Shown here piece after piece: positions 28,292-37,800 of a stretch of DNA of 64,000 nt (position 1 is its first letter; the number at the start of each line of letters is the position of its first letter). Made by a program: the position numbers and the translations under genes. Source of the stretch: Acidobacteriota bacterium (GTDB lineage: Bacteria; Acidobacteriota; Holophagae; Acanthopleuribacterales; Acanthopleuribacteraceae); the NCBI GenBank assembly GCA_020439745.1, contig JAGQSC010000021.1:248001-312000 (forward strand), in the 5' to 3' direction. Under the pieces are notes generated by a model, which saw only the letters and a program-made list of their open reading frames with translations, ran no database searches and was not told the origin of the DNA.

Positions 28292-30241
28292 GTGCAATCA
28301 CGCTGGCCTTTACGGCTGTTCTTCGCCGCGGTTGTTGTGGGCGTGCTGTGGTTGGCGACCGTGTTCACCTCGTCACCGCAACTCGAGATTCACGAACGCG
28401 ATCGCTCAGCGGATGAACGCGAAGACGAGACCATGTCAGGGGAAGGTGTGGTTTATCGCGAATACGATCTGGCTGGGAATCAGAAAATCCTGGTTGATGC
28501 CGCGAAAGGTCGTCAGTTGGGAGATGCCGGTTGGCAACTGGAGGGTTCGAAAGCTCAATGGGTTTCTTCAAATGGCAGGGTGGTCACCCTTTATTCAGAC
28601 ACCTTTCAGGAACGAGCAGATGGCACGCGTCTCATCGAATCCACCAGTGACCGACCTATTCGGGTGGTGGAAGAAGATGGGCTCATTTTTCAGACAAGGG
28701 GTCCTGTGGTCGTGTCTGGCGATCAATTTCATGCGGTGGCTCGTATCGATTTTCAGTGGGGGCTATCCATTGGACATGCCAACGAGATCCTGTTTCAACC
28801 GGGTGTCCATCTAAAGTTGATTGGCGATGTGGGGTTTCAAGTGCTTTTGCCTCAAGGCGAAGCACGCATGTTGGCGCGCGAGCTCACCCTAGACGTAGTC
28901 CATGGAATTGGTCAGATGGATCAAGCCAGCATCAATGTTCAAGCAGATCTGGGAACCCATGTCAGTTTGGTCGCGTCCAGCATGCAGTTCCTGTACGAGG
29001 GAAACGAGCGCGGTGTGCCACAGAATCTCCGCGAATTTCATGGTCTCGGCAAAGACACGCGTTTGGAGTGGTCCAATGGGCGACTGATGGCTTCGCGTTT
29101 CACCGTGTGCATGGGCCCTGAAGGCCGATGGGTGGAATGGGCTGAGTCGGTTGGAGAAACGAGGTTCTCATTGCAGACCGAGGACCGTTACCGCTTGGAT
29201 GGTACGACCAGAGATTTGGTGGTTGCATTTGAACTCAACGAGCCTCAAAAGATGACTGGCAACGATCCAGTGAGTGCATCGGGTATCGATGCTCAGGGCT
29301 CGGAATTCAAAATCGACAGTAAAGGGGGGCTGGAGGCGATTTTCCACCTGGGCCGTGTTCGCGATTCTTTGATCTTGGGCGAACCCGTATTTGCCTTTAA
29401 AGACTTATCGGGTCATGCAGGCCACATTCGACTGTTGCACCAAGAAGCACGGATCCTATTAGGAGCCGGCGCGGCACTCAGTCAAAACGACGAATTACAG
29501 GTGACCGGTGAAGAAATCTTGATTGCGAACTGGAACCTTGATCAAAAGGAGATTTTTGCGCGGACCTTCGTGCGTTTCGCTGCCCTCGATGAAGATGGTC
29601 GCGACCTGATCGGGGAAGGCGAGCAAGTTTCCATGCAACTTCCCAGTCGCCAACTGACGTTGCTGGGAACGCCCGCCTCGTTCCGTCAGGGTAGCGACAT
29701 ATTGAAGGCTGAGCGGGTTGAAGTGGCCTATGACGACGAAGGAGAAAGGCTGCTGCGGGCCGAAGGTCATTTGACGTTTGAGGTCGACGTGGGTGGGCAA
29801 ATAGCGTCTACCGAGGCTGAAGTCCTGTTATTTGACGAGTCCTTATCCGTCGCTCGTTTCACAGATGTCAAGCGGGCAGAACTACCTGGTTTTGGCACGA
29901 TCACGGCTCGAGAAATGAACGTTCAGTTGGATAAGGAGACTCGGGCCATGAACCTAGTCGAAGGATCTGGATTGGTCACGATCGAGGGGTCATTCGAACG
30001 GGACGCGGCCACACACAATTTTTCGGCCCAGGCCGATGCCTTTCGCTATGATGCGACCACCGAAGTGGCGGTACTCATAGGTAAGGAACGTGAGGTTGTG
30101 TTGCACCTGGACGAGGGTCAATCGCACCGCAGCCGCCAATTGACGTTCAATTTTCGCGATGGTAGTATGCTGGCCGGTTCAAATACCCACGAGTACACCA
30201 AAACCATCATCAATATTAAGGACAAGAAAGAAGGCGAATGA
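28292..30241 (+). CDS. Large LptC/LptA-type LPS transport protein
   Basis: The 649-residue protein has one N-terminal membrane helix (about 8-27), then an LptC-like domain (GEGVVYREYD, ILVDAAKGRQ, SKAQWVSSNGRVVTLYSD) and several OstA/LptA-type beta-jellyroll stretches up to the C-terminus (IASTEAEVLLFDE, GTITAREMNVQLD, RQLTFNFRDGSM). LptC (about 190 residues) and LptA (about 180) form the periplasmic bridge for LPS. Here one polypeptide with extra repeats appears to cover both. It starts with GTG, 6 bases after recJ, and overlaps lptB by 4 bases. The split into domains is approximate. Confidence 0.8.
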   Translation: MQSRWPLRLFFAAVVVGVLWLATVFTSSPQLEIHERDRSADEREDETMSGEGVVYREYDLAGNQKILVDAAKGRQLGDAGWQLEGSKAQWVSSNGRVVTLYSDTFQERADGTRLIESTSDRPIRVVEEDGLIFQTRGPVVVSGDQFHAVARIDFQWGLSIGHANEILFQPGVHLKLIGDVGFQVLLPQGEARMLARELTLDVVHGIGQMDQASINVQADLGTHVSLVASSMQFLYEGNERGVPQNLREFHGLGKDTRLEWSNGRLMASRFTVCMGPEGRWVEWAESVGETRFSLQTEDRYRLDGTTRDLVVAFELNEPQKMTGNDPVSASGIDAQGSEFKIDSKGGLEAIFHLGRVRDSLILGEPVFAFKDLSGHAGHIRLLHQEARILLGAGAALSQNDELQVTGEEILIANWNLDQKEIFARTFVRFAALDEDGRDLIGEGEQVSMQLPSRQLTLLGTPASFRQGSDILKAERVEVAYDDEGERLLRAEGHLTFEVDVGGQIASTEAEVLLFDESLSVARFTDVKRAELPGFGTITAREMNVQLDKETRAMNLVEGSGLVTIEGSFERDAATHNFSAQADAFRYDATTEVAVLIGKEREVVLHLDEGQSHRSRQLTFNFRDGSMLAGSNTHEYTKTIINIKDKKEGE

Positions 30242-30972
30242 ACGGTGGCTTGACCTTACGAGCGCATTCGCTGACCAAGAGCTATAAGGGTCGGAAAGTG
30301 GTGCGCGGCGTTAACATGCACATCCAGTCGGGTGAGGTTGTGGGCCTGTTAGGTCCCAATGGCGCAGGAAAAACGACTTCCTTCTATATGGTGGTGGGTC
30401 TGATCAAGCCAGATCTTGGGTCGATTCTATTGGGCAACCAAGAGATCAGCCATCTGCCCATGTACAAACGAGCAAGACTTGGTATTGCCTATCTTCCACA
30501 GGAGCCGAGCATCTTCAAGCGGATGACCGTGGAAGAAAATCTCCTATCTGTGCTGGAGATCATGGACCTGACGCGTGAACAACGCGTGGACCGAATGGAA
30601 GAATTGTTGGTGGAGTTCAATCTGGAGCACATTCGTCGCGGAAAAGGTTACGCACTCAGTGGTGGGGAACGACGCCGAGTAGAAATTGCGCGTGCCCTGA
30701 CTTCCAACCCTCATTTCATCCTGCTGGATGAACCGTTTGCCGGAATTGACCCCAAAGCAGTGGGTGACATACAATTGATTATCGAGAAATTAAAGGCCAA
30801 GAATATCGGGGTTTTGATTACGGATCACAGCGTTCGCGAGACATTGAAAATCACTGAACGCGCATACATTCTGAATAAAGGCGAGATACTGCGTGAGGGA
30901 TCTCCTGGTGAACTGGCAAGCGACGAAATGGTTCGTGACATTTACCTGGGCGATCAATTCAAACTCGATTGA
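30238..30972 (+). CDS. lptB: LPS export ABC transporter ATPase LptB
   Basis: LptB powers extraction of LPS from the inner membrane. The 244-residue ATPase has Walker A GPNGAGKTT, Q-loop LPQEPSIF, signature LSGGERRRVEIARAL, Walker B FILLDEPFAGIDP and the H-loop DHS. The pattern around the Q-loop and the short C-terminus match LptB rather than general ABC ATPases. It starts on the ATGA overlap with the lptC/A gene and is followed by rpoN, the conserved gene order in many diderms. Confidence 0.97.
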   Translation: MNGGLTLRAHSLTKSYKGRKVVRGVNMHIQSGEVVGLLGPNGAGKTTSFYMVVGLIKPDLGSILLGNQEISHLPMYKRARLGIAYLPQEPSIFKRMTVEENLLSVLEIMDLTREQRVDRMEELLVEFNLEHIRRGKGYALSGGERRRVEIARALTSNPHFILLDEPFAGIDPKAVGDIQLIIEKLKAKNIGVLITDHSVRETLKITERAYILNKGEILREGSPGELASDEMVRDIYLGDQFKLD

Positions 30973-30981
30973 TCGGTTTTT

Positions 30982-32406
30982 ATGGCACTAGAACAACGTC
31001 TGAATCTTAAATTATCGCAGAAGCTGGTCATGACCCAGAGTCTGCAGCAAGCCATCAAGCTGTTACAGATGTCGCGACTGGAGTTGGTGGAATCGGTACA
31101 GCAGGAATTGTTGGAGAACCCTGTTCTCGAAGAAGCTGCCGAATACGACGATGACGTGAGCAAAAACGAACTGGAACGCAAAGAATCTGAGGCGGACGCG
31201 TTTGAGAAAGCCATGGATCAGATCGATGTGGATGCTTATTTCCAGGATTATTTGGGTGACTATCAACCACAATACCAAAAGGGCACCTTTGATATTTCCG
31301 ATCAACCTCCTTTTGAGAATATGGTCACCAAGCCGGAATCACTCCGCGAACACCTGGAGAAACAGCTGGGCCTTTTGCCCTTGAACGAGGCTGGTTTTGA
31401 GATCGGCATGGAAATCATCGGAAATGTGGACGACGATGGCTACCTCGTGGTGACTTTGGAAGAAATTGCCGAAGAAACCAAATCTACCCTAGACGAAGTG
31501 GAAGCGGTTTGGCGATCGGTTCGTGAATTTGATCCCCGCGGGGTGGCAGCCCGTAATCTTCGCGAATGCCTGGAAATACAGATCGCCTATTCGGAATGGG
31601 CGGGTACTGATGTGGAGACCCTGCTGCTTGATCATTTCGATCTATTGGCGCGTGAGAAGTATCGCGAGATCATGTCCAAATTGGGCATAGAGCGCGAGCA
31701 GCTACTGGAGTACCTGGAAATCATCAAGTGTTTCGAACCCAAGCCAGGTCGTGCGTATTCACCCATTCCCACGCAATACATTGAGCCGGATGTATACATC
31801 GTGAAAGTAGACGATGAATACGTGATTCAGATCAATGACGAGGGCACGCCCAGGCTTCGGGTGTCGCCGCGCTACTCAAAATTGATTGGCATGGCCCGCA
31901 AAAACGACAAAGAGGCTGCAGCCTACATCAAAGACAAATTCAAATCCGCCATGTGGCTCATCAAGAGTTTGGATCAACGCAACCGGACCATCTATAAAGT
32001 GGCGGAATCGTTGGTACGCCACCAAAGAGACTTTTTTGACTACGGTGTGGAATATATGAAGCCTCTAGTGTTGCGGGAAATTGCCGATGATATTGGTATG
32101 CACGAATCTACGGTGTCTCGTGTGGTGAACAACAAATTTGTGCACACCCCTCGCGGCGTGTTCGAGCTCAAATATTTTTTCAGGTCGGGTATCAGTTCGG
32201 CCTATGGCGACGATGTTTCATCTCTGGCGGTCAAAGAGAAAATTCGCAAGCTGACCGCCGAAGAGTCACCCAACAAACCTTACAGCGATGCGACGATTGT
32301 CAAGATCCTCACCCGCGAGGGCATTGAGATCGCGCGTCGTACGGTTGCCAAGTACCGCGAAGAACTTGGCATTCCGTCTTCGTCAAAACGCAAGCGGAAA
32401 TTATGA
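30982..32406 (+). CDS. rpoN: RNA polymerase sigma-54 factor
   Basis: RpoN recognises -24/-12 promoters and needs enhancer-binding activators. The 474-residue protein has the Gln/Leu-rich region I (LKLSQKLVMTQSLQQAIKLL), an acidic region II, the core-binding domain and the RpoN box ARRTVAKYREELGIPSSSKR at its end. All are canonical. No enhancer-binding activator is encoded in the window. Confidence 0.98.
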   Translation: MALEQRLNLKLSQKLVMTQSLQQAIKLLQMSRLELVESVQQELLENPVLEEAAEYDDDVSKNELERKESEADAFEKAMDQIDVDAYFQDYLGDYQPQYQKGTFDISDQPPFENMVTKPESLREHLEKQLGLLPLNEAGFEIGMEIIGNVDDDGYLVVTLEEIAEETKSTLDEVEAVWRSVREFDPRGVAARNLRECLEIQIAYSEWAGTDVETLLLDHFDLLAREKYREIMSKLGIEREQLLEYLEIIKCFEPKPGRAYSPIPTQYIEPDVYIVKVDDEYVIQINDEGTPRLRVSPRYSKLIGMARKNDKEAAAYIKDKFKSAMWLIKSLDQRNRTIYKVAESLVRHQRDFFDYGVEYMKPLVLREIADDIGMHESTVSRVVNNKFVHTPRGVFELKYFFRSGISSAYGDDVSSLAVKEKIRKLTAEESPNKPYSDATIVKILTREGIEIARRTVAKYREELGIPSSSKRKRKL

Positions 32407-32421
32407 CGTGTGGAGGAAACC

Positions 32422-32949
32422 ATGAAGATTGATTTCACCGGACGCGGTGTAGATATTACGCGTGATGTCAAAGAACACACGGAACAAAAACTGGATCGAT
32501 TGACCAAACACCTTGGTGACATCCAGGACATTTCAGTGGTTCTGTCCACCGAGAAGTATCGTCACAAGGCTGAAATCAAGTTTCTCTCAAACAAACACAC
32601 TTTTCATGGGCACGAAGAAACCGCAGACATGCTGGCATCCATTGATCGTGTGGTGGAGAAGCTTGAAAAGCAGGCGCGACGATTTAAGCAAAAGAAGATC
32701 AAAACCAAGCGCAAGACTGGTGAGTCCATTCGCATTAATGTGATCAGTGACGACTCCAGCGAATCCGATTTGAAAGTTATTCGCACGGATCACGTGGTGG
32801 TTAAGCCCATGAGTCTTGAAGAGGCTGTTGAGGAACTGAAGAAGCACGAAAATGATTTTTTTCTGTTCCAAAACGCCGAACATGACGGTGTGAGTGTGGT
32901 CTACAGGCGACGAGATGGCCATTTTGGCTATATTGAGCCGGTATTCTAG
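32422..32949 (+). CDS. hpf: Long-form ribosome hibernation factor HPF
   Basis: HPF binds the small subunit and, in its long form, dimerises ribosomes into 100S particles in stationary phase. The 175-residue protein has an N-terminal S30AE domain (MKIDFTGRGVDITRDVKEH) and a separate C-terminal dimerisation domain (MSLEEAVEELKKHENDFFLF, GVSVVYRRRDGHFGYIEP). The ATG at 32422 is used because GGAGG is 5 bases upstream; a GTG at 32410 is in frame but covers the ribosome site. Confidence 0.95.
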   Translation: MKIDFTGRGVDITRDVKEHTEQKLDRLTKHLGDIQDISVVLSTEKYRHKAEIKFLSNKHTFHGHEETADMLASIDRVVEKLEKQARRFKQKKIKTKRKTGESIRINVISDDSSESDLKVIRTDHVVVKPMSLEEAVEELKKHENDFFLFQNAEHDGVSVVYRRRDGHFGYIEPVF

Positions 32950-32954
32950 GGACC

Positions 32955-33971
32955 ATGGAGCGAGTACCTGAACAAGAGGAGTCCTACCTCGATCGGCTGA
33001 GTAAGGCATTTGCCCGGACGGACTCGGTCTCGCCCCGAAAGGTTACGGTCGAAGCGTTTATCAGTTGTGCTGATTCGCTTCAGTTGCGTCTGGTTGCCGG
33101 CCACAGTGGACTCGGCAACCAGATCAATTCCACAAAGATTCAAAAACCAGGGCTAGCCCTAGCCGGGTACCTGGACTATATCGAACATGGCCGCTTTCAG
33201 GTTTTGGGTCGTGCCGAGATTCAGTTCTTGTCCGAGTCTGAGTCCCCCAAACTGAGGAAATCCCTCGAGGATATCTATAAACGCGGTATCAGCTGTGTGC
33301 TTGTGACTCGGGATCAGGAACCTCCTGAACTTTTGTGCCAGCTTGCCGACAGGTACGACGTACCACTCATCGTCTCCAGCCTGGATGGCGGCGACCTGGT
33401 CGAGGGTGTGGTCTCTGTGCTCGAGCGTCAATTGGCGCCACAGTTCAGTTTCCACGGGAATTTCATTGCCGTATATGGTTTGGGCGTCTTGATCCTGGGC
33501 GAGTCGGCGGTCGGCAAAAGCGAATGCGCGTTGGACCTTGTATTCAAAGGCCACCAATTGGTGGCGGACGATGTGGTGTATGTGTGGCGAAACAGTTCCG
33601 GTCGCCTGTGGGGCCGTGGCAATGAAATGCTACGTGATCATATGGAGATCCGTGGGTTGGGCATCGTCAATATCAAGGATCTGTTCAGTGTCCGAGCTGT
33701 GATGGATGAGCATCAGATCGATTTCGGCATTTTGCTGGAAGCATGGGACCCCCATCGCAACTACCAATGTCTGGATGTGGATTTTGAACATCTGGCACTG
33801 CTTGGCGTGAAAGTACCCATCATTCGACTACCGGTCGCACCGGGCCGCAACATCGCAAACCTTATTGAAGTTACGGTTCGTAATCAGTTGCTTCGCGCAC
33901 GGGGAGGCTACTCCTCGGAAGAGGTTACCAAGAAGCTGGATGCGTTTCTCAGCCACCCGAACGACGTTTGA
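32955..33971 (+). CDS. hprK: HPr kinase/phosphorylase
   Basis: HprK phosphorylates and dephosphorylates HPr on serine. The 338-residue protein has the N-terminal domain, the catalytic region with His167 (FHGNF), P-loop GESAVGKSE (182-190) and the signature MEIRGLGIVNI. In proteobacteria ptsN usually sits between hpf and hprK; here only 5 bases separate them and no PTS gene is nearby. The gene ends exactly where a convergent gene ends. Confidence 0.94.
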   Translation: MERVPEQEESYLDRLSKAFARTDSVSPRKVTVEAFISCADSLQLRLVAGHSGLGNQINSTKIQKPGLALAGYLDYIEHGRFQVLGRAEIQFLSESESPKLRKSLEDIYKRGISCVLVTRDQEPPELLCQLADRYDVPLIVSSLDGGDLVEGVVSVLERQLAPQFSFHGNFIAVYGLGVLILGESAVGKSECALDLVFKGHQLVADDVVYVWRNSSGRLWGRGNEMLRDHMEIRGLGIVNIKDLFSVRAVMDEHQIDFGILLEAWDPHRNYQCLDVDFEHLALLGVKVPIIRLPVAPGRNIANLIEVTVRNQLLRARGGYSSEEVTKKLDAFLSHPNDV

Positions 33972-34658
33972 TCAGGGGCACACACGATCCACTTGACGCA
34001 CAAGTGTGTCCACTGCGGTATCTGGCCAAGTAGCAGTCACGTTCATCAACATGCAATGGGCGTCGCATCCATCACTGCCAATGAAACAGGTGCGTTGTGA
34101 CATGAAGTTGTCCCAATCGAGAAAACCTGCTGTGCCGCCATCAATGCCGTCGACGGCACCCATAGAGAGTGACGCCACACCCTCACCGAAGTTATTGATG
34201 TCTCGTTGCGACCAGACCAATTCTCCGTTCAGCCACAGCTCAAAGGTACCTGCAGTGTCAGCTTGCCAAAGCCACTCCAAGGCATGCCATTGATCCGTCA
34301 CCGGGACGGAATGCGTCACGGCACGCTTGGGGTCTGATTGTTCTCGCACGTGGATATCCAGGTACTTACCTGCATTGTCACGGCGCAGGGCCAGGGTGAA
34401 TACGGGTATTTCAGTGGCATTTCTGCCCACAATCACATCCAGGGCCGCACCGATGGGGAGGATCAATGAAGTTGGATTGAAGTAGACTCGCGCCCTATAA
34501 GACGATTCAGAAATCGCGAGGTTGTCGCGGACATAAACGGGCTCCGCGTCGTTGACGATGACGCGGAGTCCATAACTATCACCGTACGCGGCTGCGGAAG
34601 TTACATCCATGTTACCTGCCCATAAAGGCATCGAGAGCATGAGCATCAAGTATTTCAT
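33972..34658 (-). CDS. Secreted protein with LamG-like beta sandwich
   Basis: A 228-residue protein with a signal peptide (MKYLMLMLSMPLWAG) and a probable concanavalin/LamG-like domain: RARVYFNPTSL, WHALEWLWQADTAGTFELWLNGELVW and FLDWDNFMSQ. Several cysteines near the C-terminus may form disulfides. It overlaps the stop of the upstream secreted protein gene by 4 bases, so both are made together. Probably a carbohydrate or surface-binding protein; no enzyme motif is visible. Confidence 0.65.
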   Translation of the reverse strand: MKYLMLMLSMPLWAGNMDVTSAAAYGDSYGLRVIVNDAEPVYVRDNLAISESSYRARVYFNPTSLILPIGAALDVIVGRNATEIPVFTLALRRDNAGKYLDIHVREQSDPKRAVTHSVPVTDQWHALEWLWQADTAGTFELWLNGELVWSQRDINNFGEGVASLSMGAVDGIDGGTAGFLDWDNFMSQRTCFIGSDGCDAHCMLMNVTATWPDTAVDTLVRQVDRVCP

Positions 34659-35512
34659 CGGCTTGACCTCGCAATTGGAACGGTGGTGAGCATGCGGGCC
34701 AACGCGCTGATCCGTCGGTGCGCGCAGGCTAACACCTCAATATCGGGCCGACAGCGTGATGTGAATAGTGCTTGACCATCGGCGCAAGCATCGGTGATGT
34801 CGTTCATCAATGCGGCGCCAGTGCCCGGTTCGGTGATCTCGGCAACGAGGGCATCCACCACGCATTGGGCCACAACCTGTCCGCAATAATTACTGCTGAG
34901 ATCAACAACAGGTCCTGGTTCCAGGGGATGGTGCTCAAAATGACAAAAATGTTCTTGAAAGATGGCATCGACACCAAAGGCCAAGAGGTCGGCTACGTGG
35001 CGACCAAGAATGTCAGGTGCACCAGGCGCAAAGAACGGGACCGCACGCGCTTCGGCTGCCAACTGGGCATCCAGCGGGCCGCCACCTTGCAAAGCTGGTT
35101 CCATCATGGCGGCCGCCCAAAGACGAATGCCATCGATGACCAGGACAGGGTCTTCAAGGCCAAAGAACGAACCTCGCTCTGGTGGTGAGCACAAACCGTC
35201 ACAAATAGGTCCCCACGCTACCACATCAGCCGTACACCCGGTTCCGGGGTTTCCGTTTGGTTTTGGCTCTCGCCAGTTACATATGTCTTCGGTCGACGGT
35301 CCACCTGGACCCCAATTGCAAAAATTCCCGCCCAAACAATCGCCCGAGAAATAACAATCGCAGTTGGGAGCCTCAATGTTAGGAACGACTTCATCCCAGG
35401 CGTCTGTATTTCCGAGCTCGAAATCGTCTCCAAAAATGGGCGTCTCTAGCCGTTTCTCTTGGCCCAAGACCAGACAAGCGCCAGCCAGCACAAAAGCCAT
35501 TCGCAAAGGCAT
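34655..35512 (-). CDS. Secreted Cys-rich protein, function unknown
   Basis: The 285-residue protein starts at the ATG at 35512 behind GGGAG, with a signal peptide (MPLRMAFVLAGACLVLG). The mature N-terminus reads FGDDFELGNTDAWDEVVP, a 'DDFE.G...W' motif often found at the start of secreted lectin-like proteins. A Cys-rich stretch follows (NCDCYFSGDCLGGNFCNWGPGG). The rest is helical with paired cysteines. I do not recognise a named family. It is coupled to the LamG-like gene. Confidence 0.6.
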   Translation of the reverse strand: MPLRMAFVLAGACLVLGQEKRLETPIFGDDFELGNTDAWDEVVPNIEAPNCDCYFSGDCLGGNFCNWGPGGPSTEDICNWREPKPNGNPGTGCTADVVAWGPICDGLCSPPERGSFFGLEDPVLVIDGIRLWAAAMMEPALQGGGPLDAQLAAEARAVPFFAPGAPDILGRHVADLLAFGVDAIFQEHFCHFEHHPLEPGPVVDLSSNYCGQVVAQCVVDALVAEITEPGTGAALMNDITDACADGQALFTSRCRPDIEVLACAHRRISALARMLTTVPIARSSR

Positions 35513-35540
35513 ATCATCTCCCTGTGATGGGTTCTTACCT

Positions 35541-35569
35541 ATCTTGTTCTTGGGCTTATGCTTTGTCAA
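35541..35569 (-). promoter_or_regulatory. Possible promoter for the secreted-protein pair
   Basis: On the minus strand a perfect TTGACA (35569-35564) is followed after 17 bases by a weak -10, CAAGAT (35546-35541). Confidence 0.35.
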
Positions 35570-35624
35570 CCCAATGCCGATAATCAGAGAGCGTGGTTTC
35601 GACGAATGTAAGGGTGGTGTTTGA

Positions 35625-36611
35625 TTGTCTCGTCCCTATCACTCAGAGCAGCAGATGTGTGTGGATTTATGTGTCGACTTGAGGTCGTTGGACCTCCATC
35701 AATACGAGACTAGACAGGAACAAGCTGTTTTATGCGACCTAGTTAAGCGTATCAATCAGCTTTTTGAGCGCCTGTTCCATCTTCTCAATAGGGTGGCAAC
35801 GTCGAAGGAAGAGTCCCACCACTCCCATGACGACTCCACACAATTTCGTATCCGCATCGATACGGCCATGCGAGAGGACAGTCCCGAATCGCGGCTGGAA
35901 TTCGTGATTAGCATGTCGTTGGGGATTCTGCGTGCAAAACGGGCCGCAGCCTCGGCCTTGACTTTATGCGGAGACTGGCTTCAAAAGCTTGAAACCTTGG
36001 CCAGTTGCAGGCGATGCATGATCAAAACAGTCATTGCTTTGGAAAACTGTCTCGCTCTCTTGGGCGAGCAGGCACCTCGATTGGATTTCTTTTCGGAGGT
36101 TCAGAAAGGTGTCGAGGTGCGTAGGTGCTATGGCGAGCTGTGTTTTGAAATCAACGAGGCCACCCACCAAGACCTTCCCATTGACGAAAAGTTGCGCTTG
36201 GTCGGGTTAGCGCTAGGTAGGTTGCGAAAGCTGGATGCCTATGAATATGTTCGATTTAGTGACCGCCAGTTGGTGGCCAATCTCAAGAGCAGGTTGCGAA
36301 ACTGGTTTGAGTCCGAGCGCAATCATGGGCAGGGAACAGGCCTTTTGGACGATATCCGTTTTTCAACGGAACTGTTGCTCTCCATCAACAGTCGTCAAGA
36401 GTTACAAGAACATGACCTAGTCACAGTTCGGTCATGTTTGAATCACCTGGAAGCACATCAGGCTTGTACCGCTTTGTTACACGCCTTAGTTGGTCGCTCG
36501 AAACGCTTGGATGCACTCATTCTCAGCTTTGCCGATGAACGCTCGCTGCGCGAGGTCTTAATCGAGTTGGAGCAGGAGCTCATGTACCAGACAGGTGCTA
36601 CTACGCACTAA
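35625..36611 (+). CDS. Hypothetical helical protein
   Basis: This 328-residue cytoplasmic protein is mostly alpha-helical, with no signal peptide, membrane segment or recognisable motif. It contains a pair of cysteines (ASCRRCM) and several Leu-rich heptad-like stretches. The start is a TTG behind GGGTGG; the ATG at 35655 is the alternative. It is divergent from the secreted pair and its end overlaps the PhoD-like gene by 4 bases. I do not recognise it. Confidence 0.65.
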   Translation: MSRPYHSEQQMCVDLCVDLRSLDLHQYETRQEQAVLCDLVKRINQLFERLFHLLNRVATSKEESHHSHDDSTQFRIRIDTAMREDSPESRLEFVISMSLGILRAKRAAASALTLCGDWLQKLETLASCRRCMIKTVIALENCLALLGEQAPRLDFFSEVQKGVEVRRCYGELCFEINEATHQDLPIDEKLRLVGLALGRLRKLDAYEYVRFSDRQLVANLKSRLRNWFESERNHGQGTGLLDDIRFSTELLLSINSRQELQEHDLVTVRSCLNHLEAHQACTALLHALVGRSKRLDALILSFADERSLREVLIELEQELMYQTGATTH

Positions 36612-37651
36612 TAATGGACCTGTTCTTCGCGTACGACCGTTCCTTGGGTGTCGCGCAATTGGAGCTTCAGCAGTCGGTTTTGCCAATCCATCTCAAGCGA
36701 ACCAAAGTTGGCACCGAAGAACCGCTGGTTAATCTCCATGGGTTCATGTTGCGCCTTTGCAGATGCTAGTCGGTCATCGGTGATGGGGTAGTTCAAAGCT
36801 GATGATGTCAACTCAACAAACGTGGTTTGACTCCTTTTTTCGCGGTAATATCCGGCAAAATGCCGATCACCGGTCAACAAAACGATGAGCTTATCGCCCG
36901 ACTCGGCGAGCATTCCAAGTAGTTTTGCCCTTTCAATAGGCAGCATTTGCCAACACTCGAATCCGTGGCCGACCGGCAGAACCTGGACCGACGACACAAT
37001 GATGCGCAGGTCTGCAGGTTGGCGAAGTTGCTCATGTAACCATGCCCATTGATCAGCGCCTAGCATGGTCTTGTTCGGGTCGTCGTCTGGCAGATACCGC
37101 TCCTTGCCAGGTAAGGGCTCATCGGTCGCCTTGAGGCTCGATCTGAAATAGCGCGTATCCAGCATGATAATCTGAAGCATCTTCTTTGCTTCCCCCAAAA
37201 ACATGCTGGTGTAGATACCTGGCCGGCCAAGCCTTGGATCTTGTTCTGGAATCGCCCAAACATGTTCAAACAGTGCCTCAGATTGTGCTTTGTATGGCCA
37301 GCTGCCATCCGCATCGTTGAATCCGTAATCGTGGTCATCCCACATGACTGCCAATGAGACTGTTTCCCGCAAATGAGCAAAACGCCGATTGTTCGCCAGC
37401 GCATGATAAGCGTTGCGCAACTGCACTAATTCGGGATCGTCTTCTTCCCTTTCTTGGTAAACGTTATCACCACACATCAAAAATAGGTCCGGACCATAGT
37501 TGGCGATGGTCTCAAAGATCTCATCGCGATCCAACATGGGGTTAAAACAGGAACCAAAGGCCAATCGGGTGACGATTTGATCGGGTGTCGATGCCTTGGA
37601 CGGCATGGTAATGCTGGGTTCATGCACCAAAAAGGCAAAGAAAAGGAACAT
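36608..37651 (-). CDS. PhoD-like metallophosphatase
   Basis: A 347-residue protein with the calcineurin-like metal sites of the PhoD family: LAFGSCFNP, MCGDNVYQ, MWDDHDYGFND and LLTGDRHFAGYY. Such enzymes hydrolyse phosphodiesters or phosphomonoesters outside the cytoplasm. The N-terminus (MFLFFAFLVHEP) looks like a short signal peptide. The substrate is unknown. It stands alone. Confidence 0.85.
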   Translation of the reverse strand: MFLFFAFLVHEPSITMPSKASTPDQIVTRLAFGSCFNPMLDRDEIFETIANYGPDLFLMCGDNVYQEREEDDPELVQLRNAYHALANNRRFAHLRETVSLAVMWDDHDYGFNDADGSWPYKAQSEALFEHVWAIPEQDPRLGRPGIYTSMFLGEAKKMLQIIMLDTRYFRSSLKATDEPLPGKERYLPDDDPNKTMLGADQWAWLHEQLRQPADLRIIVSSVQVLPVGHGFECWQMLPIERAKLLGMLAESGDKLIVLLTGDRHFAGYYREKRSQTTFVELTSSALNYPITDDRLASAKAQHEPMEINQRFFGANFGSLEMDWQNRLLKLQLRDTQGTVVREEQVHY

Positions 37652-37800
37652 ACGGATTCCCCTGAATAAATTCGCGCTTTAGGTTACATCATTCCCTGGC
37701 CTCACCCAGTCTTTTTTTGGGAGTCATCAAGTTCTTCCTGAAGCATACACATGGCTGGGCCAATCTGTCATATCATGGGAAATCCGCTTGGAGGTGGCTC

